Assembly: GCA_039619475.1 (NCBI GenBank) | Contig: CM077115.1 | Coordinates: 494,285,352-494,349,351, forward strand | DNA from: Icerya purchasi | Lineage: Eukaryota; Arthropoda; Insecta; Hemiptera; Monophlebidae | Direction: 5' to 3' | DNA length: 64,000 nucleotides | Shown here: positions 11,000 through 22,639 of the stretch, piece after piece | Layout: each line of letters opens with the position of its first letter | Numbering within the stretch: the first letter of the stretch is position 1 | Notes under the pieces: model-generated | The model's input: only the letters and a program-made list of their open reading frames with translations | What the model was told of the DNA's origin: nothing | The model's database searches: none | Program-made: the position numbers and the translations under genes

Positions 11000-13378
11000 A
11001 GTTTAATGAAACGTTGGCCTCCTACACCAATTTCTTTGGCTCCTTGCTCAAGAAAACTATTCGAGAGTATGCTTAACCGGAGCCTTGTTTGGTGGCTGGA
11101 GCATAATAATCTGTTATGAAACAATATGTTCGGTTTTCCTCCTGGTCTTGATCCTTCCGACTGCATTAATCTCCTTCTTTCTGATATATACAAAGCTCTT
11201 CTCGAAAGAAAATACACGGTCGCTGCCTTTGTCGATCTAGTCTCTGCTTTCGATAATGTTCATCTTCCATCCCTTAAAAATGATTTCAACTGTCATTCCT
11301 ATTCAACTTTCCTCTCTAATAATTTGACTTTTTCAAAGCAGAACCATTCATCTTTCTGCTCCTTCCTTTTCTGACCCTAGATGTGTGTTCCGTAGTCTTC
11401 CTCAAGGTTTATGTTCAAGTCCTACTCTTTTTAATATCTACTCGCTTGAATTAGCTTCTCGTCCCGTCTCAGCTTCCACACTCCTTTTCGCGGACGATAT
11501 TCTCGTTTATTACTCCTCAACTTCCATTATCTCTGCTAATAGTGAACTCAATAATTCGTTGAACATGCTTGAATCCGCTCTATCCAACATCCATCTAACC
11601 ATTTCTTCCTCTAAATCTGCTTGTGTAGGTTTTTCCTTTCCTCCATATAATAAGTACTTCCTTAATTAGTATCTCTTTAAACAACACTTACCTATTTCAT
11701 TAGTTAGGTCCTTCTGCTATCTTCGCTTTTTTTTCTAGACAACCGGTTATGCTTCCGCGAGCATATTTCTTATTTATATACTTCCTGTCTTAAGAGAATT
11801 AATTTACTAAAGGCTCTTTCTCCACACAAATGGGGCGGCGACCCCAATATTCTTCTTATTCTGTACAAATTTATTATTCGTTTCAAGCTTGATTATTGTT
11901 CCTTCATTTATGGCAATGCTCCTAAACATCTTCTTTCTAAACTCGATAGAGTCCAGAATTTATGTCTTCGTCTTTACCTTGGTGTTCTGAAATCTTTTCC
12001 TATTCCTGTAATACTTTCAGAAGCCAACATTCATCCTTTACACATTTGCAGATCCTTTCTCGGGGATCGCTTCCTCATAAAACGTCTTCCTATTAAGTCC
12101 TCTAAATTAGTTTCTGCTAATTCCTACATTTCGGCTAATTGGCAGTTTTCCTCCCTGAAGATTCCTATTCTTTCTCATGCTTCTCGGCGTCTTTCTCCTC
12201 ATTCGCCATTTATCTATACATATCATAAACTCCCGTTCTTTACATTCAGCTTTTCAGATCTTTTACATGCTCCTAGTTTATTTTCCCTTCCTTTTCGTAC
12301 TAAATGCTCAGCTCCAATCGCCTTAAGCGAGTTCAGCGAGGCTTTCAGGTCCTTATTTCCTTCTTCCATCCTTTTTACGGATGGTTCCAAGAACGATGAC
12401 TTCCTTGTTTCTTCTCTTCCGCATTACGAACTTCATAAATTTCCTTCATTCTGTTCTATTGTTACTGTAGAATCATATGCAATACTCCTTGCAGTTCTTT
12501 TCATTGCACTTTTCTCCTATAATAACAAATACCTTACCTGTCTCGACTCGATGAGCGTCTTGCAGGCCATCTCCTTTTCTATCCCTTTCATGCGACTACA
12601 TCATCCTTTCTATTCGTTCCTTAACTGCCAATCTTTTCTTAGTTCATTCTATTCAAATCGATCTTCTTTCGAATCCCTAAGCGGCATCGCGGCAACAACC
12701 TCTAGTTGACTCGTTTGGCTCTGCTTTCTCTAACGGCAAATTTATCAATAAATTTCCTGCTAACAATATCCTTTTTACACCTAAGCAAGCACACTTCAAA
12801 TCATGGTCGGATATCTACATTACCTCCTTTTCTAATCATCATTCCTTTTACGAACCAATACAGCCTCTTCCTTTATCATAGTCTCGGTTTGCTGATTTTC
12901 CTGGTTTCAGTCGCTCTATTATTTTCTCTATAACACGTCTTCGTTTCCACCGTAATTGTCTTCCTTCGTCTCTTTTTTGTTTTTTTTATTGTTTTTTTTT
13001 TCCACAATGTATTTTTCATCCCTTGGATCACGGTTGCGTTTGTGATGCGGATCACATTCTTTTTGAATGTTCTCTACTTGTGCAGGAACGCTCCCTTCTC
13101 TACACTAAGTTCTTACATCTTAGAACTGCCTAGTCCCTTTTTTGTGCTTCCTACATACTTTACTTCACCAAATGTTGTTCCAGCTTTAGCAGAGTTTATT
13201 TCTTCTATTTCTCTATATATTAAAATTATTCCTTTTGTTCCTAATTCTTGAATGATGGGTCACATTGTTCAAAGTATATACGCGCGCGCCCGTATGAGTG
13301 CGTGTGTAAATGAATGTATTTGGGCAAGTAAGGGTCGGGAGAGCGCCTATACAGTAAATAAATAACTAATAAAAAAAC
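11000..13378 (+). mobile_element. LINE L-A copy 2 (I/LOA-like), 5'-truncated
   Basis: The longest copy of the family. It starts inside the reverse transcriptase and runs through RNase H to a C-terminal zinc knuckle and 3' UTR, ending around the A-rich 'ATAAATAACTAATAAAAAAA'. The 5' end faces the 5' end of copy 1, with about 240 bp of AT-rich DNA between, so the two are separate insertions rather than a twin-priming product: both hold RNase H and a 3' end. An RT followed by RNase H and a CxC...H...C knuckle places it with I/LOA-type elements. The exact clade needs a tree. Confidence 0.82.
11010..13090 (+). pseudogene. RT-RNase H polyprotein of L-A copy 2, broken
   Basis: From the start: 'PISLAPCSRKLFESMLNRSL' (RT motif 1), 'FGFPPGLDPSDCINLL' (motif 2), 'AAFVDLVSAFDNVHLPSL' (11221-11270; catalytic Asp), a frameshift, 'LPQGLCSSPTLFNIYSLEL' (motif 4) and 'LLFADDILVYYSS' (11485-11515; the FADD pair is intact). 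Further on are 'LDRVQNLCLRL', 'YTYHKLPFFTF', 'SILFTDGSKNDD' (12362-12397; first Asp of RNase H), 'VESYAILLAVLF' (Glu) and 'DSMSVLQAIS' (Asp). The His-containing region is lost to frameshifts. 'GCVCDADHILFECS' (13032-13073) is a clear CxCx3Hx4C knuckle. Stops at about 11116 and several frameshifts abolish coding. Confidence 0.82.
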
Positions 13379-13598
13379 TCGATTCTTCAGACTTTGTCGT
13401 GGGAAAACTCCTTAAAATTCTAGAGGTAGAAGAATAAATTTCAATTAACTGTATTATTCTTTAAAAAAAAAGTAATTTTTGCGGTTTCTGTGAGAATTTC
13501 TGTTATAACTTACGCAACAAGGAAATGTTACATATTTCATAAAGTTTTTTCCATACACCCCCCGAAACAAGAATAAATTTGTTTTTAACATACATATT

Positions 13599-13814
13599 AA
13601 TTACAACGTAATTCTTAGGCTACCCTCATTAGAAAAAATGTCCCAATTTTATTATAGGATTTTTGTGATTATGTTATTATACTCATACGGACCGATTTAG
13701 AATTACGTTGTAAATTTTGATCATTATATGCAAAGCATAGAAGAGAAAAAGACAGAAATGTAAGCAAGAGGGGTTCAAGGGGCACAGCCCCTTACGAGGC
13801 CAAAATGGCCTAGT
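13599..13814. repeat. Inverted-repeat element IR1, copy 1 (short form)
   Basis: Begins with 'AATTACAACGTAATTCTTA' at 13599 and has the near-complementary 'AGAATTACGTTGTAA' at about 13699-13713. A conserved tail follows: 'GATCATT', 'AGAAGAGAAA', 'AGACAGAAATG', 'GGCACAGCCCCTT' and 'GAGGCCAAAAT'. The same order occurs at 43219-43643, where a minisatellite fills the interior. Only one 'ATGTCCCAATTTTAT' unit is left here. No coding potential was seen. In this copy the end 'GAGGCCAAAATGGCCTAGT' forms a small hairpin before CTAGT, faintly Helitron-like, but copy 2 lacks it. Confidence 0.75.
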
Positions 13815-14574
13815 TATATACAATACAAACACATACTCCGTACGTGGAAGAGGCTAAAAAGAACGAAATGAGGTAGATATACAAATGAAAACAGAAAATA
13901 TTGCAGGAACTATGATAAAAACGAAAATGACAAATAGCCGAGATTATAGAACGCTCGAAAGAAAGAAGAAGTCTTGGGCGCGAAGGAAGAAATGGTTGAA
14001 TAGAAGAGTAAAAGGAGTGAGCGTTAAAACATAAGAAAGAATATAAGTTCAGTCATACTCTAGAATGAATCGTTTAAGGAAAGAAGAGCAATATTATGAG
14101 CTGAAAATGTGCCCAAAAATTTGCCACTTGAAACAAAAGAACGGGCTAATGTAATTTATTGCGCTCAATGCCTAAATGGGCAGGAGTCCACAGAAAAATC
14201 TTGATCGAGTAATGCAGGAGATCGTGGATCGGAGAACGCGTGAGAGAAGTATTACATTTTGTTTTATTATAAATAATTGTGCGTTTCATTTAAGACCCTC
14301 TGCCCCCCTTAGTAGCCTTAAACTATTATGATCTTCATTCTGTTTAGAAATCCTCTATTTTAATCGGTTTAATGATTTCCCTTATTTATTCTAGGAAATA
14401 GAGACTTAAACTTGCATTTCGGGTTTAATAAAAAAGGAAATTTAACAACTCGCTTGTTTACCGTGCTAAATAGAAAATTGAAATTTCGTGATGGAATATA
14501 TTTATTCGCAATATTTACATGCCGAAATTTCAAAATATTGCGCAAACTAAAATATATGTATATACTTTTAATAT
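13815..14574. other. No gene recognised
   Basis: A purine-rich plus strand (13830-14110) with many GAAAGAA-type words, then AT-rich DNA. It could be a further decayed LINE on minus, given the pyrimidine-rich complement seen in L-A copies, but I found no domain. Confidence 0.4.
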
Positions 14575-15010
14575 TGAAAAAAATGAGACCAATCGATGAT
14601 ATACAATTAAATCGCATGCTGGCTCTTCTCATCCAGTGGCAAGGTCTATCATTACAGGTTAATAAATCTAGCAGCTTAGTTCTTTTTAATCTACGCACTC
14701 GGGTACCCGCGTCCTTATTCAATAGGCTAACTGCCATCCAGTTCGTATGATTTTCTAATCTTTCTTCATGTTTTGCTGCAGATTTTTTAATCTCTTCATT
14801 CGCATAATTCATATTTAGATCAGTGTGTATCGTTTGGGGCGCATTGTTCGCAATGTTATGTTTTGGTATCTTCGTATATTATTTCAATATTGCTTCTTGC
14901 ACTACAACCTTACAGCTCTCAACCATATTTCCATATTGGCGCAAGTATCTGGTTCTATAATAGTATTTTATTGCAGATAGCACGCTGGGATTTTTTTCCT
15001 ATTAGCCAAT
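14575..15010 (-). mobile_element. Jockey-like LINE L-B copy 1, 3' fragment
   Basis: On minus the order is 'KKLYWLIGKKSQRAICNKIL', 'QILAPIWKYG', 'GCSARSNIEII', then 'NYANEEIKKSAAKHEERLEN', 'HTNWMAVSLLNKDAGTR' and 'RRLKRTKLLDLL'. These match the region downstream of the RT in Jockey elements (KLYWLIGRxSQL...ILKPIWTYGxxLWGC...RLxxHPNxLAxxLLD...RRLKRxxPxDL). One stop and a frameshift fall between the two halves, so the long minus frame 14369-14812 begins mid-domain. The same family occurs at 28495-29203. Confidence 0.82.
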
Positions 15011-17929
15011 ATAGTTTCTTAATTTTTAAACTTTAGTTTCGTTCTTTTCCTTTTTTTTTTTCAATGTGTTTACGCCGAGTCAATTGCTTCAGTCTGAATG
15101 CATACCCGGGTAGTATTTGAGATTAGAATTATCTTATTACTGGCAATTACACTTTGCGGCATATCGGTTAATAAGTAATATATGAAATAATTTTGATTTT
15201 GATTTTTTTTTTATTCGCCACTTTGACACCGTGATGTTATTTTACTAACTGCAGTCTGCGAAGCAATATTTGCTTTAGCTGGATTTACATCTGATCATAG
15301 AACACAGCTGTATCATCTGCGAAAGTAGTAGAGCATTATCATCAATAGGAAAATCACATGATACTAATATTAACCGACGATCGATTTTTGTCATAATCGA
15401 TTTTTGTCATAATCGATTTGAGTGGTCTTTAATGAGGTGAAACGAGATCAATACAAGAAAAATATTGAAATACTTGCACATTCCGTTCGTGTCGCAATTT
15501 CCCTCTTTTTATAAACTTTTTTGCGTATAAATCCATCGTCGCATTTCTGACGTCATCGCGCTATGAATAAAATATCCCGTTCATCATTCGAAGGGCTCTT
15601 ATTAATTTCTTTTCACTCAATCCATGTCATCTTAGTGTATCTTTCATCTGGCAGCGGAGACGAACGGATGACACAAGAGCCGAACGCTCGTCGGCAGACG
15701 CACGTTATTTTTCATCTTTAAACCAACTTTGTTTACAGAATAATCAGCTGACATGAATATTTGAGCAGCGCCAAGGAGACAGCGAACAGAATACTTCGTC
15801 TTAACAAGGGAACATGAAGAGTATTTCGTGTTACTTTATTCCTTTTTAATCATAATACCGTTTGTTCGGAGTTTTAGTTTTCGACACAAACTTCCTTCTG
15901 CCCTCCTCGGACGGATTCTTAAATCCTATCTTACAAAAAAGGAAACGTCGGGGCGCCCTATTTATTTTTCTTCTTTTAAATTATTAAAACGCCAATTCGA
16001 ATAACATGCTATACAGCAGTTTTTTGCTTTATTTTTCTTTTTTTGTTGGAGTTTTTTTTTTTTTTTTTTTTTTTTGTATGTTTCTCTTCCGCTATGAGGA
16101 AAGAATTTTATTTTTTAATATATTTCCCGCTTTCACTCTGACTAAAGTTACGTTTCCACATTATTTATCTGGTTAAAGGAGGACCGATGGATAAGACGAG
16201 GAAATATCGCTTAAGGCGGGATCGGCGAGAAGCTTGTGAAAGCTCGACTTAAGAAGGTTTGTTGATGACAAGGTAGCAGCAGCAGCGGAGCTGTCTCAGA
16301 CAGACCGATAACGTAGACATACAAATTAAGCTTTCTTATTCTCTTTGCTCTGTCCTGTTCTTCCTGCGCCGAAACGAACGAAAAAAGTAAATAAATTTGC
16401 TAAAAAAAAAAAACAGGTTAAAGGAAAAAGTTTATTAAAGAAAAAAGATGAAAAGCCGCATTAGCGAGCTCTGTTCATTCGCTAAGGAAATAGCTGGCGC
16501 GAATGAAGTTATTCGCTAAAAATTCGTTTGTAATCGCCCCTTTATAAGATGCACTACGTAAACATCGAGCCTGACGGAAGTACAGCGCGGCAGGAACAGA
16601 TAATCGTATTGAGTTTAAAAAAAGTTTTTTTTTTTTTTTTTTTGTTTTAATTTAATCGGTCGGGGTAATCTTAACGTGGATTTGATATCAATTTATTGGC
16701 TACGATGAGACGTTAAATTGCGATACGGTAATCAAAGGTACGTTTGAAAATTATGCATTAAAAGAAGAAAAAAAAACTAACACGCTACATTCATTGCGCG
16801 TGAACTTTTCCAGCTGCTCTTCGGCAATGGAGAAAGCGGGATTTGACGTATTATCTGGAAGTCTCTGTATAAATGCGTTCCACTGATGTCGGCAATTAGG
16901 ATTATTACATGTTCGTATTTTTAGCAGTTTCTGGAGACTTCTGCTTGGAATTTGAGTGTTATAAAGAAGTAAATTAAAATTTCTATCGACTTATACGATA
17001 CGATGGCACAAAAAGCAGAATTGAATATCCGCAATGTGTTCAAAGTATTTATCGAGAATTAACGCGATGTTTTAATTATATTCCCCGTCTGAACCAGCCA
17101 AATTTGATTTAAAAAGGTACACTTCGGTAGATGTAAAAGCACTTTACTCGCTATACATGTTGAAACGTATGAAAACAATAGCTGCGTTTCTCGGGAACTT
17201 AAAAAAAATGTAGATATAAATCCATAATGTCTGTTTGTTAATACTCTGTGTTGTTATAGGCCGAGAACGTTTCGTTAAATTGCGGTATTTATTTTAATTT
17301 ATTAAAGTGTTATACACTGGGGGAATTTATTTATTTTATATTTACTTTATTCACTAGCTATGATATTGCTACGATTATAATATTATAACTTTAGTCGGGA
17401 CAGCATCACGAGATCGGGAAAATGAAAACTCGCCTCACATTACAGATCACAAGAGCACGTGAAAAACAATCATCGCGCTATTTCCAAAAACATGATATAA
17501 AAACATTTAAGTGAAGTAAAATTTTAAAAAATTTATAAAACTACGAATTAATAATATCTAATACTAGTTTAGAAATTGTGTGTTTAAAATATTGTTATTA
17601 TTAAATTTATTAATATAAAATCAAAGTCTAATTGATTAATATTTTTTATAATTTTCAATATTTTCATATCTGTATATGTATCGTTTCGTATACGATGTTT
17701 AGTTAATATAATAATATATGTTGCGAAGGTAGATTTTTCAATATAACGATAATTATTAAAGGCATACACACATGCTCTTTATATCTTGTACTAAATAGTT
17801 TTCCCGACATAAAATTTATTACAACAACTGCAGTTCAGTTTTGTGTAATATATTCCGGCATATTAATCGTGAACATTTTCGACTTCCATGTTAAATACAC
17901 CGGTGTGCATTATTAGCGGCTGCTAGAGG
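15011..17929. other. No gene recognised
   Basis: AT-rich sequence with long T runs at about 16050-16076 and 16624-16643. A 16-bp unit 'TCGATTTTTGTCATAA' is tandemly repeated about 2.4 times at 15381-15420. A small hairpin with arms TTCATTCGC and GCGAATGAA lies near 16470-16510. GC content rises slightly at 15540-16600, but no exon with splice sites or conserved domain is visible. Confidence 0.45.
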
Positions 17930-18120
17930 CCACTTGTATGTGCGTAACACAAATGAGATTTTACTAAAATCATCGAATCGATAAGATTTTACTAAAAAAA
18001 AAAAATTGTCTAAATCGTATTTTTTTTTTTTTTTTTTCGGTTAACCTTTTTTGTCGCATAAATCTCACCTTCAGGTCCCTGTTTTTCCGATCTTACCTTT
18101 CTTCGAATGTGCTCCCTCCG
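17930..18120 (+). repeat. Direct repeat RD, copy 1
   Basis: Shares with 19025-19205, in the same order and orientation: 'CTAAAATC', 'TCGAATCGAT', 'ATAAATC', 'TTCCGATCTTAC' and 'TTTTCTTC/TTTCTTCG'. The similarity is diverged, with gaps. The two copies bracket about 0.9 kb of unassigned DNA. No TG...CA LTR ends or adjacent retroviral-type domains are visible, so an LTR interpretation is not supported. Confidence 0.55.
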
Positions 18121-19024
18121 ACCACCGCACGATGCGAACATAGACAGATGATAGTTCTATAAAATTTATAAAGGAGTAAATTTCAGTTGACTACATCGTA
18201 TTAAAAAAGAATAATAATAATAATTTAACAATTTCTATTCAGTTTTTTATAATCTTTTTTTTTTCACACTGACGCGAGAATAATGTTATTAATATATTAC
18301 TTTTATATTGCATAGTGTAAAATTATCGATGTAAATTACAAGAAAAGTTGTTGATCTTCACGCAGTATCATCAATTGAACTTTGAAATTTATCATTTGCA
18401 ATGGAAACAGTTGCACCTGTTTAATCGTCAGCCAAAAGCAAAAAAAGTTTCAATCTCAAAAACCGTTATTGCTAGTCGCCCTAGAAAGCGCAATTTTTCG
18501 CTGCCAAAATTTAAGGAAAATATAACAGGTTATTACAGTGGCGGCGGTAAATTCAACCGGAAATTGACGAGGACGGCTCGCAGATTTGTACATCAGGAGC
18601 ACAATGTTTATGTTCCGCCGGGAGAAGTGCACGTCTGAAATTGCTGCAGGCGCTCACGAGGAAATAGTTTTTCTACTCCACTTTCAATCAACAATTCTCC
18701 GCTCCGATTTTATTTACTCCCTTTTCGAAAATCGGATATTAAATTTTCTCCTTATCAACGCGCTAACAAAATATTTTGCACATTCCGTTCCATTCTACAG
18801 CGGTTTTTTTGTAAATTCGAAAATTCAACCTAGAACAGGCAAGAAGCTGTTCCGAATTTACCTGCAGATTAGTTTTATTTTTGTATTTATTTTCACTTAC
18901 CTATTTTTTTTTTTTTTTACTCCGAAAGCGCTTATTGGTTAGAGCAGAAATTATGACAAACGCGCAGATATGAAGAAGTCGTCATTTTCCTCTCTGCAAT
19001 ATTTCTTCATCTCTTATAATTCAC
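18121..19024. other. Unassigned DNA between RD copies
   Basis: Holds two overlapping open frames (18348-18638 and 18586-18942, plus) that match no family I recognise. The first is basic in its middle (RPRKRNFS) and ends PPGEVHV. It has no preferred start context or splice sites nearby, so I do not call it a gene. Confidence 0.35.
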
Positions 19025-19205
19025 TCGTATGCGCACAAAACAACTGAGATCTCACTAAAATCGTCGAATCGATGATATTTAACTTTATAACATTTGTCCG
19101 AATCGGATATTATTTCTTTTTTTATCACATAAATCCCACGTCGCCGTTCTTCCGATCTTACTTTTCTTCAAATTCGTTCGATTAATCAATCCTAAACCGA
19201 CCACT
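19025..19205 (+). repeat. Direct repeat RD, copy 2
   Basis: Diverged second copy of the 17930-18120 segment; see that entry for the shared blocks. Confidence 0.55.
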
Positions 19206-19914
19206 TTCAGACCGATTTCCTTTACACTCTAGCTAGTCTTGTTACAGAAGGAAATGGAAGAGTTTATGCAGCTGTTAATGGACTTGCTCACTATACTTTT
19301 CCAATAAAATCCGAGAGATTTCACATTTAAACTTTTAATATCCTCCGTGTACTTCATTCCGTTTTACTATATTATTTTTATTCAACTCCACTGTTACTCC
19401 TCATTCTTGCTTTCGTAACTTTCCTTCTTTGCCACGCTACATCATAATCGGAGTTCCCTCTTTTCGGCTGCGCTTCCCTCATCTCATTATCGTTTTTCAC
19501 TTACAAACTCCTCTTATATTGCATTATGTTTCTTATGGATAGATATATATTTATTGGGCATTTTACGCTTTTGTACTTCTCGCAGAGTTTCCGAAACTCA
19601 CGGGACATTCTCCTTTTATGATAGAGATTTTCAATACAAAAAAAATGTTCAATCGTTTTAATTTATAAAAAGCACTTTGTGCTTGAGACGTACAAAAGCA
19701 TGGTTAGAAATAATTTCCATAATCAATGATAGTAGTACCTTTTAGTGCATCAATGATATTAACAAACTAACCCATTTCTGTATAAAATAATACCCCTATG
19801 AACGGAAAAATATATTTATTGTTAGTACATAATAATCGTGTTAATTTTATATCTTTTATTAATTGTACAGTTTTACTCATTGCGTCATTCTTAATACCGA
19901 ATTGGAAGGAAAAA
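19206..19914. other. No gene recognised
   Basis: AT-rich and pyrimidine-rich stretch with no open frame above about 60 codons and no recognised motif. Confidence 0.45.
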
Positions 19915-20230
19915 AAATAGTTTTAAAGAAAAAAAAAGTATCTACTTTAAGACTTATTCTAAAAGTTTTAAAAAAATATATACTAAAAACTTTTAATTAC
20001 AAAGGTAAAATAATATTTTGATTATTCTTAAACAGAATATTAATACTTTTTAAGGTCGACGCCAAGTTCAAATTACCATAATTAAAATCCGTATTAAATG
20101 CAAAATGCAATATCGGTCAAGTAGCGGATAAGCATCGGGGGAATGTTTAATGCGGTTTTTAATTATTATTTTAAACACGCAATGCTAATAAGTATGTATT
20201 AATACGGTGTTGAAAAATGATCACAGTTTA
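19915..20230 (+). repeat. AT-rich MITE family MB, half copy
   Basis: Contains the family words 'GATTATTCTTAAACAG', 'ATTAATAC' and 'TTTAATGCGGTTTTTAATT' in the order seen at 46600-46700 (reverse) and 40454-40871. Only one arm is clear here. Non-coding. Confidence 0.5.
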
Positions 20231-22639
20231 AGCTGCATATTTTGCTCTGTCAATAATTATTCTTTAATTAAATGTTTAAAGTAAATCATTAATTATCGGT
20301 GATTCTGTTGTTAAGTATTGTCTTTAAATTAATTCAGCCAATTTAAATCATCTATAATCAATTTTCATCTTTTTGTGTGACTCAAAAAGTGTGAAACAGG
20401 AAAAAAAAATTGGAAAATGTCACAATATAGTTTGCAATATCATCATTTTGAAGTGTTAACGATATAATCGCCGTTCGGTTAATTATTTGTTGAAAAGAGT
20501 TTACACTCTCATGCATGTATCGGTGATACCGGAAGTTTTATGTACACCGCAATTTTCAGACAAACATTGAGTCGATTGCGGATGATCCGGAGATGTTCAA
20601 TGTTTACGTATTAAATGAGATTTACGGATTAAAATGTGCCGATTGTTTTCGAGGTTCGGTCGGTATAGTCTCGGTAAAATTTAGTAATTTATCAAAAACA
20701 GTACCGCATCGATCGAATCGAATAATTACGGCTTTTCACGGACTCTGAATATTTTTATCTGCTCTCGCTGTATTAACATGGCTTCGGATTCGATATGCTC
20801 CTTTAATGAAATATCTCGCGTTTTAGACACATTCTAGAACACGAGAATCGCTGTATTTTACGGGAAAGAATATTCCATTTAATAACATAACGTTCCGTAG
20901 TAAAATTACCGGCATACGGCTCTGGTCTCCTAGCAGCGGTAGACTTTGTAATGGACCGTCGTCGCTATTGTAACTGTCTAACATATGGCAGTCGTTAACG
21001 TAGTTAATCCGGGAAAATTTCGCCGAAGAGAAAATGTGGACAGGACCGAAATCATTTATCTTTAGTCGGTATACTCACGGCGTCTGGGGATCTAGTTTAA
21101 ATAGCCGGAGAGCCGGACGACGACGACGACGACGACGACAACATTGCGAACTTGTTAATCTTCGCATAATATTAATGATGATGGCGGCGATAACGAGAAA
21201 GAAAGCTTTGACGGGCGTGACGGCATTAAAAAGGGATTTCCCGGGAAAGATAAGAGAGGCGACGGGAACTGTGGACAGAGGTATCGTCCAGAGAAGCTGA
21301 AATAGAAAACGGATGCGAAGAGAGAGCTATTTAATTATAGGTATTAAGTTGTCAAACAGGTGGCCGCATAGGAGGTGCAGCGGAGGGTTTTGTAAATAAA
21401 GACGCGGACGAGCAAGGGTGTACGGTCAACGAAGAATCTGTCCCTCTAACAAGTTATTTGCATACAAGTGGTTTGGGACAAGTCAAAGCAAGACGGATAT
21501 CCACATCGCGCCATCATCTTGATTACAATGGCCGGACGGTTGATAAGGAGAGCAACGAAGAAGCACCATGAGAAAGTTGAACGGCGGACCTTTGCCAGCG
21601 CCACGATTTTTCTTTCATCGAGATAACCGTTATCTCTAACCTTCGGTCGTCGCCACGCACTTTTGAAAAGGGTGACAACCAGGCCGCTCGGGGTCCGAGT
21701 TTATGAAAAGTCGAGGCAATTTACCAGTCTACGCAAGCAACATTCTGCTCAGAATTGGAACGGACGCAGTTCAAAAGACGACACACTTGTGACCGTCACT
21801 TTGCTTGATTAATTAGCAAAATCGCTCCCCGCCATCTTCCGCAGCATAGTATGTGACCTTAGAGATGCGTACAGACGCTTCTAGCTATCGTGTCGGGTAA
21901 ACGATGAAGAAATTCTTAGATCGTACACAGCCGCGCAGAGGTCAGTTAAAAGATATCGCCGTATTCACTCACTACCCCACCCTTTTGCTTCTTCTAGTTA
22001 CCAATCCTCATGCTTTTCACGGTGGTCATTCGTTTGAACCGAATTCAATACACACTGCCCTTAAACAAAGCCCTCAAAAAGCAGGAAAACATGCGCATTT
22101 TCTTCACCCCTCCATTTCGCTGTTCAACCTCTCAGAAAATTACTGACAAGTAAATTAGCGCGTATTCTTACTTCATAAAACCGGACTGTGTTAAATATCG
22201 CTGTTGTCGAATTAACGCAATTTTTTTTTTCCTCCGACTACAGCTTCAAACCAATCACATCTAAAGCCTCTTCTCCGACTTTTTTCAGCTTTAAGATGTT
22301 ATTACCGTATTTTTCGATAATGTTTTCTAAAAACCCTGTTCTCCGACTAATTAAGAAATTTATCAAACAGCTAGTTAAATAGATGAAGGTAAAAGATCAT
22401 GTTTTTACCTATAAATATTATTAACATGAACAACCGGCTTTATGGCAGAGGGTAATTTCAAAGTTTTTAAAACCGAAAGAAAAAAAAACCTTTAAAGAAA
22501 AATTTTAATAACTAAACCTGCTCTTTTCGCACGGAATTTTTTTTTTAAATTAATCTTACGCTTTAAAAGTATTTTTTCAATTTTTAAAAATTCTATTAGT
22601 AAAATCTTTCTTTTTTAGGATTCCGTAAATGTTTCCGGG
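20231..22639. other. No gene recognised; GC-richer island and (GAC)n
   Basis: From about 20750 to 21900 the sequence is less AT-rich than its surroundings and free of recognisable transposons, which could mean older or constrained DNA. A (GAC)n microsatellite at 21116-21140 generates the Arg run in the 21034-21300 frame, so that frame is not taken as coding. The frame at 21904-22146 has no domain. Confidence 0.4.

Noticed and set aside
13599..13814. Helitron end (hairpin plus CTAGT)
   Set aside because: Only copy 1 shows the hairpin and CTAGT; copy 2 has a different end, and no 5' TC terminus or Rep/helicase was found.
18348..18638. 96-codon basic ORF
   Set aside because: No recognisable family, no homologous copy in the window and no splice signals that extend it. 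Left as unassigned.
17930..19205. LTR retrotransposon
   Set aside because: The direct repeats lack TG...CA ends, a primer-binding site and any gag or pol domain between them.
21034..21300. Arg-rich protein (RRRRRRR)
   Set aside because: The Arg run is a (GAC)n microsatellite and nothing else in the frame suggests coding.
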